Origin: Rhodoblastus sp963804045 | GTDB taxonomy: Bacteria; Pseudomonadota; Alphaproteobacteria; Rhizobiales; Beijerinckiaceae | DNA length: 64,000 nt | Assembly (NCBI GenBank): GCA_963804045.1 | Contig: CAWDOR010000033.1 | Coordinates: forward strand, 124,001 to 188,000 | Direction: 5' to 3' | Shown: in pieces, positions 55,841 to 63,589 of the stretch | Position numbering within the stretch: the first letter of the stretch is position 1 | How the letters are laid out: each line of letters starts with the position of its first letter | Translations under genes and position numbers: made by a program | The notes under the pieces: model-generated | Seen by the model: the letters and a program-made list of their open reading frames with translations, nothing else | Told to the model about the DNA's origin: nothing | The model's database searches: none

Positions 55841-56254
55841 ATGCTGCAACCCAAGCGCACAAAATTCCGCAAGGCCTTTAAAGGCCGCATCAAGGGCGTG
55901 GCCAAGGGCGGTTTCGAACTGTCTTTCGGTCAGTTCGGCCTGAAGGCTCTCGAGCCGGAGCGCATCACCGCGCGCCAGATCGAGGCCGCGCGCCGCGCCC
56001 TGACCCGTCACATGAAACGCGCGGGACGCGTGTGGATCCGGGTGTTCCCGGATGTGCCGGTCTCGTCCAAGCCCACCGAAGTCCGCATGGGTAAAGGTAA
56101 AGGCGCGCCAGAGTTCTGGTGCGCCCGCGTCGCCCCGGGCCGAATCATGTTCGAGATCGACGGCGTGTCGCCGGTGCTGGCCCGCGAGGCTTTCGCCCTG
56201 GCGGCGGCCAAGCTGCCGATCAAGACGCGCTTCATCGAACGCATTGCCGAATAA
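55841..56254 (+). CDS. rplP: 50S ribosomal protein L16
   Basis: 137 aa, near the A-site. MLQPKRTKFRKAFKGR start and RMGKGKGAPEFWCARV middle are diagnostic; the PKRTKFRK arginine/lysine patch contacts 23S rRNA. Confidence 0.98.
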   Translation: MLQPKRTKFRKAFKGRIKGVAKGGFELSFGQFGLKALEPERITARQIEAARRALTRHMKRAGRVWIRVFPDVPVSSKPTEVRMGKGKGAPEFWCARVAPGRIMFEIDGVSPVLAREAFALAAAKLPIKTRFIERIAE

Positions 56255-56266
56255 CAGGAGGATGGC

Positions 56267-56479
56267 ATGAAAGAGAAAAATCGCCTGTCCGACCTGAAGG
56301 CTCTGTCGGACGATCAGCTCAACGACGAATTGCTCAAGCTGAAGAAGGAGCAGTTCAACCTGCGCTTCCAACGCGCCACCGGGCAGCTCGAAAACACCTC
56401 GCGGGTGCGCATCGTGCGCCGCGAAGTGGCCCGGGTGAAGACCATTGTCGCGCAGAAGCGCGACCAGGCCAAGAAGTAA
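56267..56479 (+). CDS. rpmC: 50S ribosomal protein L29
   Basis: 70 aa two-helix protein at the tunnel exit. ATG after AGGAGGATGGC. LKLKKEQFNLRFQRATGQLEN is the family core. Confidence 0.97.
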   Translation: MKEKNRLSDLKALSDDQLNDELLKLKKEQFNLRFQRATGQLENTSRVRIVRREVARVKTIVAQKRDQAKK

Positions 56480-56491
56480 GGTCCAGAAAAT

Positions 56492-56734
56492 ATGCCGAAG
56501 CGCATTCTCCAAGGCGTTGTCGTCAGCGACAAGCAGGAAAAGACCGTGGTGGTTAAGGTGGAGCGCCGCTTCACCCATCCGCTGCTGAAGAAGACCGTCC
56601 GCCGCACCAAGCATTATCATGCGCATGATGAGGCGGGCGCCCACAAGGTCGGAGACTTGGTGTCCATCGAGGAAACCCGGCCGATTTCGAAGCTCAAGCG
56701 CTGGATCGTTCTGCCGAACGAAAACAAGGCTTGA
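56492..56734 (+). CDS. rpsQ: 30S ribosomal protein S17
   Basis: 80 aa OB-fold 16S-binding protein. MPKRILQGVVVSDKQEKTVVV start and VSIEETRPISKLKRW end are typical. Last gene of the S10 operon; a 165-base structured spacer follows. Confidence 0.97.
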   Translation: MPKRILQGVVVSDKQEKTVVVKVERRFTHPLLKKTVRRTKHYHAHDEAGAHKVGDLVSIEETRPISKLKRWIVLPNENKA

Positions 56735-56899
56735 TTTTCGGATCAAAATGAACGAGGAAGCGCGCTCGCTTCTTTATTGAAACGATTCCGCGTGAGCGGA
56801 AATACGGCTTTCGACCGAAAGCCGTATCAGGCGTAGTCCGGCTTGGAATGAACCTCGCCGGAAACCGATCTGAGAGAAAGGCTCGTAGCCATGATTTAG
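56735..56899 (+). promoter_or_regulatory. rpsQ-rplN spacer with two hairpins and a three-codon mini-ORF
   Basis: TTCCGC-GTGA-GCGGAA (56786-56801, a GNRA tetraloop) and ATACGGCTTTC / GAAAGCCGTAT with loop GACC (56802-56827) are perfect stems. The spacer ends with ATG-ATT-TAG (56891-56899), directly joined to the ATG used for rplN. This is where E. coli has the spc promoter; I see no convincing -35/-10 pair here. Confidence 0.55.
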
Positions 56900-57259
56900 A
56901 TGCAGACCGCCCTCGAAGTGGCCGATAACTCCGGCGCGCGTCGAGTGATGTGCATCAAGGTGCTTGGCGGCTCCAAGCGCAAGTATGCAGGCGTAGGCGA
57001 TATTATTGTTGTGTCGGTGAAGGAAGCGATTCCGCGCGGCCGCGTCAAGAAGGGCGATGTCATGAAAGCCGTCGTCGTTCGTACGGCGAAGGACATCAAG
57101 CGTCCCGACGGCTCGACGATTCGCTTCGACACCAATGCGGCCGTTCTGATCAACAATCAGAAGGAGCCGGTGGGCACCCGTATCTTCGGACCGGTGCCGC
57201 GCGAGCTTCGCGCCAAGAACCATATGAAGATCATCTCGCTCGCTCCGGAGGTGTTGTAA
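56900..57259 (+). CDS. rplN: 50S ribosomal protein L14, start codon displaced by a nonsense triplet
   Basis: 119 aa as read, from the ATG at 56900 (MQTALEVADNSGARRVMCIKV in part). The family normally starts M-I-Q-M-Q-T, that is ATG ATT CAG ATG CAG. Here the ATG at 56891 is followed by ATT and then TAG instead of CAG, so only the inner ATG can be used, and its distance to the AAAGG ribosome-binding site (about 20 bases) is poor. The missing C would complete GATTC. I suspect a C-to-T sequence error and a true start at 56891. The rest of the protein, through KNHMKIISLAPEVL, is normal. Confidence 0.95.
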   Translation: MQTALEVADNSGARRVMCIKVLGGSKRKYAGVGDIIVVSVKEAIPRGRVKKGDVMKAVVVRTAKDIKRPDGSTIRFDTNAAVLINNQKEPVGTRIFGPVPRELRAKNHMKIISLAPEVL

Positions 57260-57573
57260 TGGCCGCCAAGATCAAGAAAGGCGACAAGGTCGTCGTGATC
57301 ACCGGCCGCGACAAGGGCCGGAAGGGTGAAGTCACCCAGGTGTTTCCGAAAGAAGGCAAGGCCTTGGTGTCGGGCGTCAATCTGGTGAAGCGTCACCAGA
57401 AGCAGAGCCAGACCGCCGAGGGCGGCATCATCTCCAAGGAAGCGCCGATCCAATTGTCCAATATTGCGATCGCCGATCCCAAGGATGGCGCGCCGACCCG
57501 CGTCGGCTTCAAGATCGAAGGGGACCGCAAGGTTCGTTTCGCCAAGCGTTCCGGAGAATTGATCGATGGCTGA
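57259..57573 (+). CDS. rplX: 50S ribosomal protein L24
   Basis: 104 aa KOW-domain assembly initiator. MAAKIKKGDKVVVITGRDKGR start. ATG overlaps the rplN stop by one base (TAATG); the rplE ATG lies inside its last codons. Confidence 0.97.
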   Translation: MAAKIKKGDKVVVITGRDKGRKGEVTQVFPKEGKALVSGVNLVKRHQKQSQTAEGGIISKEAPIQLSNIAIADPKDGAPTRVGFKIEGDRKVRFAKRSGELIDG

Positions 57574-58237
57574 GGCCAAGACCCCCAAGAAGGGCGGCGA
57601 CAAGGCCGCCGAGAAGCCCGCCAAGGGCGCCGGCAAGCCCAAGGGCGCCGAGAGCGTCGCCGCCGCTGGCGCCGTCTCCTCCGCTCCGGAAGGCTATCAG
57701 GCCCGGTTGCGGAAGCACTACGAAGACGTGGTGCGTCCGAAGCTGATCGAAGAGTTCGGCTACAAGAACGCCAATGAAGTTCCCGCGATCGAGAAGATCG
57801 TGCTGAACATGGGCGTGGGCGACGCCGTCAACGACACCAAGAAGGTGACGCTGGCCGCCGCCGATCTCGCGCTCATCGCGGGCCAACGGCCCGTGATCAC
57901 GCGGGCCCGAAAGGCGATTTCGACCTTCAAGGTGCGCGAGAACATGCCGATCGGCGCCAAGGTGACCTTGCGCAAGACCCGCATGTACGAGTTCCTTGAC
58001 CGCTTCATCACGGTCGCGCTGCCGCGCGTCCGGGATTTCCGCGGTCTGAATCCGAAATCGTTCGACGGCCGCGGCAATTACGCCATGGGCATCAAGGAAC
58101 ATCTGATTTTCCCGGAAATCGACTATGACAAGGTCGACACAGTCCTGGGCATGGATGTGATCGTGTGCACCACGGCCAAGACCGACGACGAGGCGCGCGC
58201 TCTGCTTCGCGCCTTCAACTTCCCGTTCCGGCAGTGA
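57566..58237 (+). CDS. rplE: 50S ribosomal protein L5 with N-terminal extension
   Basis: 223 aa; the family is usually about 178-186 aa. The L5 core begins near residue 44 (YQARLRKHYEDVVRPKL) and includes KIVLNMGVGDAVNDTKK and RKTRMYEFLDRFITVALPR. The first about 40 residues are a Lys/Ala/Gly-rich tail (KTPKKGGDKAAEKPAKGAGK) made possible by the start inside rplX. Later in-frame ATGs are deep in the core, so the extension is probably real. Confidence 0.95.
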   Translation: MAEAKTPKKGGDKAAEKPAKGAGKPKGAESVAAAGAVSSAPEGYQARLRKHYEDVVRPKLIEEFGYKNANEVPAIEKIVLNMGVGDAVNDTKKVTLAAADLALIAGQRPVITRARKAISTFKVRENMPIGAKVTLRKTRMYEFLDRFITVALPRVRDFRGLNPKSFDGRGNYAMGIKEHLIFPEIDYDKVDTVLGMDVIVCTTAKTDDEARALLRAFNFPFRQ

Positions 58238-58272
58238 GCTGAAGGCTCAAACGCGGAAACCAGAGGTCCATC

Positions 58273-58578
58273 ATGGCAAAGAAAAGTGCTATTGAGAACA
58301 ATAAGAAGCGCGCCAACCTGGCGGCCGTCAAGGCGGCCAAGCGGTCCCGGCTCCGCGCGATCTCCAAGGATCGCGCGCTGACCGTGGAAGAGCGCTTCGA
58401 AGCTGTGCTGAAGCTGGCGGAAATGCCGCGCAACAGCTGCGTCAATCGCGTGCGCAACCGCTGCGAAGTGACGGGCCGTCCGCGCGCCTATAACCGCAAG
58501 CTGAAAATGTCGCGTATCGCTCTCCGCGAACTGGGCTCCAAGGGTCTGATCCCTGGCCTGGTCAAGTCGAGCTGGTAA
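58273..58578 (+). CDS. rpsN: 30S ribosomal protein S14
   Basis: 101 aa, the long zinc-free type (no CxxC pairs). MAKKSAIENNKKRA start and NRVRNRCEVTGRPRAYNRKLKMSR in part are typical. Confidence 0.97.
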   Translation: MAKKSAIENNKKRANLAAVKAAKRSRLRAISKDRALTVEERFEAVLKLAEMPRNSCVNRVRNRCEVTGRPRAYNRKLKMSRIALRELGSKGLIPGLVKSSW

Positions 58579-58588
58579 GGAGACCGTC

Positions 58589-58987
58589 ATGGCGATCAAC
58601 GATCCTGTGGGCGATCTGCTCACCCGCATCCGCAATGCGCAGATGCGCCGCAAGTCCTCGGTGTCCACCCCGGGTTCGCGCTTGCGCGCTCACGTCCTCG
58701 ATGTGCTCAAGGACGAAGGCTATATTCGTGGCTATAGCGTCACCGAATTTGGCAACGGCCGCACCGATTTCGAAATCGAACTGAAATATTTCGACGGCCA
58801 GCCGGTCATCAAGGAAATTACCCGCGTGTCCAAGCCGGGCCGCCGGGTTTACGCCGCCGTCGACGCGCTGCCGCGCGTCGCCAATGGCTTGGGTATCGCT
58901 ATTATTTCGACCCCGAAGGGCGTTCTCGCGGATCATGCCGCGCGCGACGCCAATGTCGGCGGCGAAGTTCTCGCGACCGTGTTCTGA
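58589..58987 (+). CDS. rpsH: 30S ribosomal protein S8
   Basis: 132 aa. INDPVGDLLTRIRNAQMRR start; C-terminal GLGIAIISTPKGVLADHAAR. In E. coli S8 represses the spc operon by binding rplE mRNA. ATG after AAGGAGACC. Confidence 0.98.
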   Translation: MAINDPVGDLLTRIRNAQMRRKSSVSTPGSRLRAHVLDVLKDEGYIRGYSVTEFGNGRTDFEIELKYFDGQPVIKEITRVSKPGRRVYAAVDALPRVANGLGIAIISTPKGVLADHAARDANVGGEVLATVF

Positions 58988-59004
58988 GCCGAGAGGAGAG
59001 AAAA

Positions 59005-59538
59005 ATGTCTCGTATCGGTAAGAAGCCCGTTCCCGTTCCGGCCGGCGTCACCGCCAAGGTCGAAGGCCAGAAGGTCACCGTCAAGGGCGCGAAGGGCGAA
59101 TTGTCCTTCACCGTCCATGACGATGTCGATGTGGCCTTCAACGACAACGCGATCAAGGTCGATCCGCGTTTCGAAACCAAGCGCGCCCGCGCGCTGTGGG
59201 GCACGTCCCGCGCCCGGATCAATAATCTGGTGGTCGGCGTCACCCAGGGCTTCGAGAAGAAGCTGGAAATCACCGGCGTTGGCTACAAGGCCGCGGTCGC
59301 CGGCAAGAATTTGCAGCTGTCGCTCGGCTACAGCCACGACATCAATTATCCGATTCCGGCTGGCGTCACCATCGTCTGCCCGAAACCCACCGAAATCACC
59401 ATCACCGGCATCGACAAGCAGCAGATCGGCCAGATCGCCGCCGAGATCCGCGACTATCGCGGTCCCGAGCCCTACAAGGGCAAGGGCGTCAAATATGCCG
59501 GCGAATTCATCTTCCGCAAGGAAGGCAAGAAGAAGTAA
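59005..59538 (+). CDS. rplF: 50S ribosomal protein L6
   Basis: 177 aa. MSRIGKKPVPVPAGV start and C-terminal RGPEPYKGKGVKYAGE signature. Ribosome-binding site GAGAGGAGAG. Confidence 0.98.
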   Translation: MSRIGKKPVPVPAGVTAKVEGQKVTVKGAKGELSFTVHDDVDVAFNDNAIKVDPRFETKRARALWGTSRARINNLVVGVTQGFEKKLEITGVGYKAAVAGKNLQLSLGYSHDINYPIPAGVTIVCPKPTEITITGIDKQQIGQIAAEIRDYRGPEPYKGKGVKYAGEFIFRKEGKKK

Positions 59539-59550
59539 GGATAGCGCGTC

Positions 59551-59907
59551 ATGGCCATTTCCTCCATTGATCGCCGTAAGGCGCGCGTTCGTCGCACTCT
59601 TCGCGCCCGCGCTTACGGCAAACCCCGCCTGTCGGTGTTCCGCTCGTCGAAGCAGATCTATGCCCAGATCATCGACGATACGAATGGCGTCACGGTGGTC
59701 GCCGCCTCCTCGCTGGAAAAAGACCAGCGTGAGGCCCTCAAGACCGGCGCCGACATCGAGGCCGCCAAGGCGATCGGCAAGCTGATCGCGGAACGCGCCC
59801 TGGCCGCCGGCGTCGCCGCGGTCGTCTTCGATCGCGGCTCCTACGCCTATCACGGCCGCGTCAAGGCTCTGGCCGAAGGCGCCCGCGAAGGCGGTCTGCA
59901 ATTCTGA
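59551..59907 (+). CDS. rplR: 50S ribosomal protein L18
   Basis: 118 aa 5S rRNA-binding protein. RRKARVRRTLRARAYGKPRLSVFRS in part, and C-terminal FDRGSYAYHGRVKALAEGAR. A 156-base spacer follows before rpsE. Confidence 0.98.
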   Translation: MAISSIDRRKARVRRTLRARAYGKPRLSVFRSSKQIYAQIIDDTNGVTVVAASSLEKDQREALKTGADIEAAKAIGKLIAERALAAGVAAVVFDRGSYAYHGRVKALAEGAREGGLQF

Positions 59908-60063
59908 TCGGCGGGAAACCGCCGGTCCTGAAGAAATTCAAAAATCGTCCCGGATCGCGCCCTGCGCGCTCCGGGATTGAGTTTTGAGCAAGGCCCCGTT
60001 ATACGGGGCGACCCAGCGAGCGGGGGCCGAACGGGGCCTTCCGCGCAAGTGACGGAAAAACAA
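59908..60063 (+). promoter_or_regulatory. rplR-rpsE spacer with hairpin
   Basis: 156 bases without a gene inside the spc operon. GCCCCGT-TAT-ACGGGGC (59993-60009) is a perfect stem; weaker inverted sequence lies near 59949-59975. No promoter or T-run is evident. Function unknown. Confidence 0.4.
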
Positions 60064-60636
60064 ATGGCTCGTGAACATGAAGGCGGTCGCGGTCGCGATC
60101 GCAAGGATGAAGAGCGCGACAGCGAATTCGTGGACCGCCTGGTCCACATCAACCGCGTCGCCAAGGTTGTGAAGGGCGGCCGCCGCTTCGGCTTCGCCGC
60201 GCTTGTGGTCGTCGGCGACCAGAAGGGCCGCGTCGGCTTCGGCCACGGCAAGGCCCGCGAAGTGCCGGAAGCCATCCGCAAGGCGACCGAATCCGCCAAG
60301 CGCGGTCTGATCCGCGTGCCGCTGCGCGAAGGCCGCACCCTGCATCATGACGTCAACGGCCGCCATGGCGCGGGCCGCGTCGTGTTGCGCGCCGCGCCCG
60401 CCGGCACCGGCATCATCGCCGGCGGTCCGATGCGCGCCGTGTTCGAATCGCTCGGCGTCCATGACGTCGTGGCGAAGTCGCAGGGCTCGTCGAACCCCTA
60501 CAACATGATCCGCGCCACGTTTGACGCGCTGAAGGCCGAGGATTCGCCTCGCGCCGTCGCCGCCCGCCGTGGTTTGAAGGTCTCCGTGCTGCAGTCGCGT
60601 CGCCCCGGCGGCGACGACGGCGTGGCTGAAGGCTGA
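60064..60636 (+). CDS. rpsE: 30S ribosomal protein S5
   Basis: 190 aa. ATG at 60064 (MAREHEGGRGRDRKDEE); the in-frame ATG at 59977 is in the spacer. FVDRLVHINRVAKVVKGGRR and the C-terminal GSSNPYNMIRATFDAL are typical. Charged N-terminal tail of about 18 residues, usual for alphaproteobacteria. Confidence 0.97.
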   Translation: MAREHEGGRGRDRKDEERDSEFVDRLVHINRVAKVVKGGRRFGFAALVVVGDQKGRVGFGHGKAREVPEAIRKATESAKRGLIRVPLREGRTLHHDVNGRHGAGRVVLRAAPAGTGIIAGGPMRAVFESLGVHDVVAKSQGSSNPYNMIRATFDALKAEDSPRAVAARRGLKVSVLQSRRPGGDDGVAEG

Positions 60637-60647
60637 GGGAGGACAAG

Positions 60648-60833
60648 ATGACGGAGAAGACTGTCACGGTCGTCCAGACCAAGAGCCCGATCGGCCGTCC
60701 GGCGGATCAGCGCCAGACCCTCGTCGGGTTGAAGCTTAACAAGATCGGCCGCAAGGCGGTGTTGAAAGACACCCCCGCCATTCGCGGGCAGATCGCCAAA
60801 GTCGCGCATCTCGTGCGCGTCGAAGAAGCCTGA
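60648..60833 (+). CDS. rpmD: 50S ribosomal protein L30
   Basis: 61 aa. VTVVQTKSPIGRPADQRQTL and GLKLNKIGRKAVLKDTPAIRG in part identify it. GAGGGAGGAC ribosome-binding site. Confidence 0.97.
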   Translation: MTEKTVTVVQTKSPIGRPADQRQTLVGLKLNKIGRKAVLKDTPAIRGQIAKVAHLVRVEEA

Positions 60834-60847
60834 GGGGGAGACCGGTC

Positions 60848-61321
60848 ATGGTGAAACTCAACGGTATCTCCGACAATCCCGGCGCTTCCAAGGAGCGCAT
60901 GCGCGTCGGACGCGGCATCGGCTCCGGCAAGGGCAAGACCGGCGGGCGCGGCGTCAAGGGCCAAAAGGCCCGCACCGGCGTCGCCATCAAGGGTTTTGAA
61001 GGCGGCCAGATGCCCTTGCATCGCCGTCTGCCCAAGCGCGGCTTCTGGAACCCCTTCTCGGTGAACTATAACGAGGTCAATCTCGGTCGTGTTCAGCAGG
61101 CGGTGGAAGCCGGCAAGCTCGACGCCGCCGCTCCGGTGACCCTGGAGGCGCTGGTCGCCGCCGGCGTCATCTCCAAGGTTCGCGACGGCGTCAAGATCCT
61201 GGGCAATGGCGAGCTCAAGGCCAAGCTGGCCTTCGAAGTCGCCGCCGCCTCCAAATCGGCCGTGGCGGCCATCGAAAAGGCCGGCGGCTCGGTGAAGCTG
61301 CTGGTTGCCGCCGAAGCGTGA
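60848..61321 (+). CDS. rplO: 50S ribosomal protein L15
   Basis: 157 aa. Gly/Lys-rich N-terminus GRGIGSGKGKTGGRGVKGQK typical of L15. A 142-base spacer with a terminator-like hairpin separates it from secY. Confidence 0.97.
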   Translation: MVKLNGISDNPGASKERMRVGRGIGSGKGKTGGRGVKGQKARTGVAIKGFEGGQMPLHRRLPKRGFWNPFSVNYNEVNLGRVQQAVEAGKLDAAAPVTLEALVAAGVISKVRDGVKILGNGELKAKLAFEVAAASKSAVAAIEKAGGSVKLLVAAEA

Positions 61322-61377
61322 TTTTTCCTGGCGAAAGCGCGAAAAGCGCGTGATTTTGCCGGAATGAACCATTAACT

Positions 61378-61413
61378 ACGGGGCGGGACTTTTTAAGTCG
61401 CCGCCCCGTTTTT
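61378..61413 (+). terminator. Terminator/attenuator between rplO and secY
   Basis: Nine-base stem ACGGGGCGG / CCGCCCCGT, extended by GACTT / AAGTC with a single bulged G, followed by five T residues. It is a convincing intrinsic terminator inside the spc operon. secY is therefore either attenuated or read from its own promoter, which I could not identify. Confidence 0.8.
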
Positions 61414-61463
61414 CATCTTACATCGTGACATGCGCCTTGCCGCGCATTCTGGAGCGTCCCCAA

Positions 61464-62798
61464 ATGGCTTCGGCAGCGGAACAGCTTGCGGCTAACATCA
61501 ATTTCGCCTCTTTCTCCAAGGCGGAAGAGCTGAAAAAACGGATATGGTTCACCCTGGGCGCGCTGATCGTCTATCGCCTGGGCACCTATATCCCTCTGCC
61601 GGGCATCGACCCCGCGGCCTTCGCCGCCAATTTCCACGGCAAGCAGCAGGGCGTGCTGGAGCTGTTCAACATGTTCGCCGGCGGCGCCGTGCAGCGCATG
61701 GCGATCTTCGCCCTGAACATCATGCCCTATATTTCCGCCTCGATCATCGTCCAGCTGATGAGCTCGGTGATTCCCCAGCTCGAACAGCTGAAGAAAGAGG
61801 GCGAGCAGGGCCGCAAGGTCATGAATCAATACACCCGCTATCTCACCGTCGGCCTCGCCGCCTTCCAGGCCTATGGCATAGCGGTCGGACTCGAGGGCCA
61901 GTCCAATGTCGTCACCGACCCCGGCTGGTTCTTCCGCCTGTCCACGGTGATCACGCTGATGGGCGGCACGCTGTTCCTGATGTGGCTGGGCGAGCAGATT
62001 ACCTCGCGCGGCATTGGCAACGGCTCCTCGCTGATCATTTTCGCCGGCATTGTCGCCGCCTTTCCCTCAGCCATCGCCAACACGCTGGAGCTGTCGCGCC
62101 AAGGCGCGATCTCGCCGCTGGTGCTGCTCGGCCTGATCCTGATGTCATTTGGCGTCATCGCCTTCATCGTCTTCATGGAGCGCGCCCAGCGCCGGCTGCT
62201 GATCACCTATCCGAAGCGCCAGCAGGGCAATCGCGTCTATGAGGGCCAGACCAGCTTCCTGCCGCTGAAGTTGAACACCTCCGGCGTGATTCCGCCGATC
62301 TTCGCCTCGTCGCTGCTGCTGCTGCCGACGACCATCGCCAATTTCTCGGCGAACGGCGGGGCAGGGGGCGCGCTCGGCCTGCTGACCACCTATCTCGGCC
62401 ACGGACGCCCGCTCTACATCCTGTTCTATGTCGCGTTGATCGTGTTCTTCGCCTTCTTCTACACGGCGATCGTCTTCGACCCGGCCGAGACCGCCGACAA
62501 TCTGAAAAAGCATGGCGGTTTCATTCCCGGCATTCGCCCCGGCGAGCGCACGGCGAATCACATCGACCATGTGCTGACCCGAATCACGGTTCTGGGCGCC
62601 GGCTATCTGGCGATCATCTGTCTCCTACCCGAAATGCTCATTTCGCAATTCAATTTGCCGTTCTATTTCGGAGGCACGTCTCTCTTGATCGTGGTCAGCG
62701 TGACCATGGACACGGTGGCGCAGATCCACGGCCATCTCCAGGCTCAGCAATATGAGGGCCTGGTGAAAAAAGCCAAACTTCGGGGGAGAAAGAAATGA
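61464..62798 (+). CDS. secY: Protein translocase subunit SecY
   Basis: 444 aa channel protein with ten transmembrane segments. ATG at 61464 (MASAAEQLAANINF) after GGAGCG; the open frame back to 61425 is not conserved. PLPGIDPAAF, the pore-ring segment MPYISASIIVQL and the cytoplasmic PKRQQGNRVYEGQTSFLPLK are typical. The stop overlaps the adk ATG. Confidence 0.98.
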   Translation: MASAAEQLAANINFASFSKAEELKKRIWFTLGALIVYRLGTYIPLPGIDPAAFAANFHGKQQGVLELFNMFAGGAVQRMAIFALNIMPYISASIIVQLMSSVIPQLEQLKKEGEQGRKVMNQYTRYLTVGLAAFQAYGIAVGLEGQSNVVTDPGWFFRLSTVITLMGGTLFLMWLGEQITSRGIGNGSSLIIFAGIVAAFPSAIANTLELSRQGAISPLVLLGLILMSFGVIAFIVFMERAQRRLLITYPKRQQGNRVYEGQTSFLPLKLNTSGVIPPIFASSLLLLPTTIANFSANGGAGGALGLLTTYLGHGRPLYILFYVALIVFFAFFYTAIVFDPAETADNLKKHGGFIPGIRPGERTANHIDHVLTRITVLGAGYLAIICLLPEMLISQFNLPFYFGGTSLLIVVSVTMDTVAQIHGHLQAQQYEGLVKKAKLRGRKK

Positions 62799-63373
62799 GG
62801 CTGATTCTGCTCGGACCGCCAGGGGCCGGCAAAGGCACCCAGTCGGCGCGCCTGGAACAGAAATACGGCATTCCGCAGCTCTCGACCGGCGACATGCTGC
62901 GCGCGGCGGTCAAGGCGGGCACGCCTGTCGGCTTGCAGGCCAAGGCGGTGATGGAATCGGGCGGCCTCGTTTCCGACGAAATCGTCATTGGCATCATCTC
63001 CGACCGGATCGAAGAGGCCGACTGCGCGAAGGGGTTCATCCTCGACGGTTTTCCGCGCACGGTGGCGCAGGCCAAGGCTCTGGACGCGTTGTTGCGGCAG
63101 AAGCACAAGGAACTCGACGCGGTGATCGAGCTGCTGGTCGACGACGGCATCCTGCTGTCGCGCATCGAGAATCGCGCCAAGGAAACCGTGGCTGCCGGCG
63201 GCGCCGTGCGCGCCGACGACAATCCGGAAAGCTTCAAGAAACGCCTCGCGCAATATCACGAGCAGACCGCGCCGGTGTCCGACTATTACAAATCGGTCGG
63301 CGAGCTGCGCACCGTGGACGGCATGGCGCCGATCGACGAGGTGACCCGTCAGCTCGACGCGATTCTGGGCTGA
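62795..63373 (+). CDS. adk: Adenylate kinase, short-LID type
   Basis: 192 aa. Converts ATP and AMP to two ADP. Walker A GPPGAGKGTQ (residues 7-16), AMP-binding STGDMLRAAV and DGFPRT. The LID region is the short form without zinc cysteines, usual for alphaproteobacteria. Overlaps secY by four bases, so the two are translationally coupled. Confidence 0.98.
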   Translation: MRLILLGPPGAGKGTQSARLEQKYGIPQLSTGDMLRAAVKAGTPVGLQAKAVMESGGLVSDEIVIGIISDRIEEADCAKGFILDGFPRTVAQAKALDALLRQKHKELDAVIELLVDDGILLSRIENRAKETVAAGGAVRADDNPESFKKRLAQYHEQTAPVSDYYKSVGELRTVDGMAPIDEVTRQLDAILG

Positions 63374-63389
63374 ATATTCGCCCCGCCTG

Positions 63390-63416
63390 TTGACAGTCGG
63401 GCGAAAGCTTTATAAG
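63390..63416 (+). promoter_or_regulatory. Promoter of the alpha (rpsM) operon
   Basis: TTGACA at 63390-63395 and TATAAG at 63411-63416 with 15 bases between, 17 bases after the adk stop. The -35 is perfect; the spacing is slightly short. Transcription would start near 63423, just before the terminator-like hairpin. Confidence 0.6.
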
Positions 63417-63429
63417 CGAAACCCTCTTA

Positions 63430-63470
63430 CAACGGCGCTCCCGCTGTCAAAGGCAGGAGCGTTGTTTTTT
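63430..63470 (+). terminator. Terminator/attenuator in the rpsM leader
   Basis: CAAC-(GGC)-GCTCC pairs with GGAGC-GTTG (63430-63441 and 63556 is not involved; right arm 63456-63464), with a three-base bulge and a 14-base loop, followed by six T residues (63465-63470). It ends secY-adk transcripts and, lying downstream of the promoter at 63390, would also attenuate rpsM transcription. Confidence 0.75.
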
Positions 63471-63529
63471 GTATCCCCTGAAACGGGGACTCGCATGGGC
63501 CGGCCTCCACCGGACGCGGGACATAATCG

Positions 63530-63568
63530 GGGCGTAAAAGCCCTCTCAACAAAAGGGCGTTTACGCCC
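63530..63568 (+). promoter_or_regulatory. Long hairpin upstream of rpsM
   Basis: GGGCGTAAA pairs with TTTACGCCC, then after one mismatch GCCCT pairs with AGGGC around a nine-base loop. It ends 21 bases before the rpsM ATG and could control translation or processing of the leader. Confidence 0.6.
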
Positions 63569-63589
63569 GTTCCACATGGAGTGTGAAAA

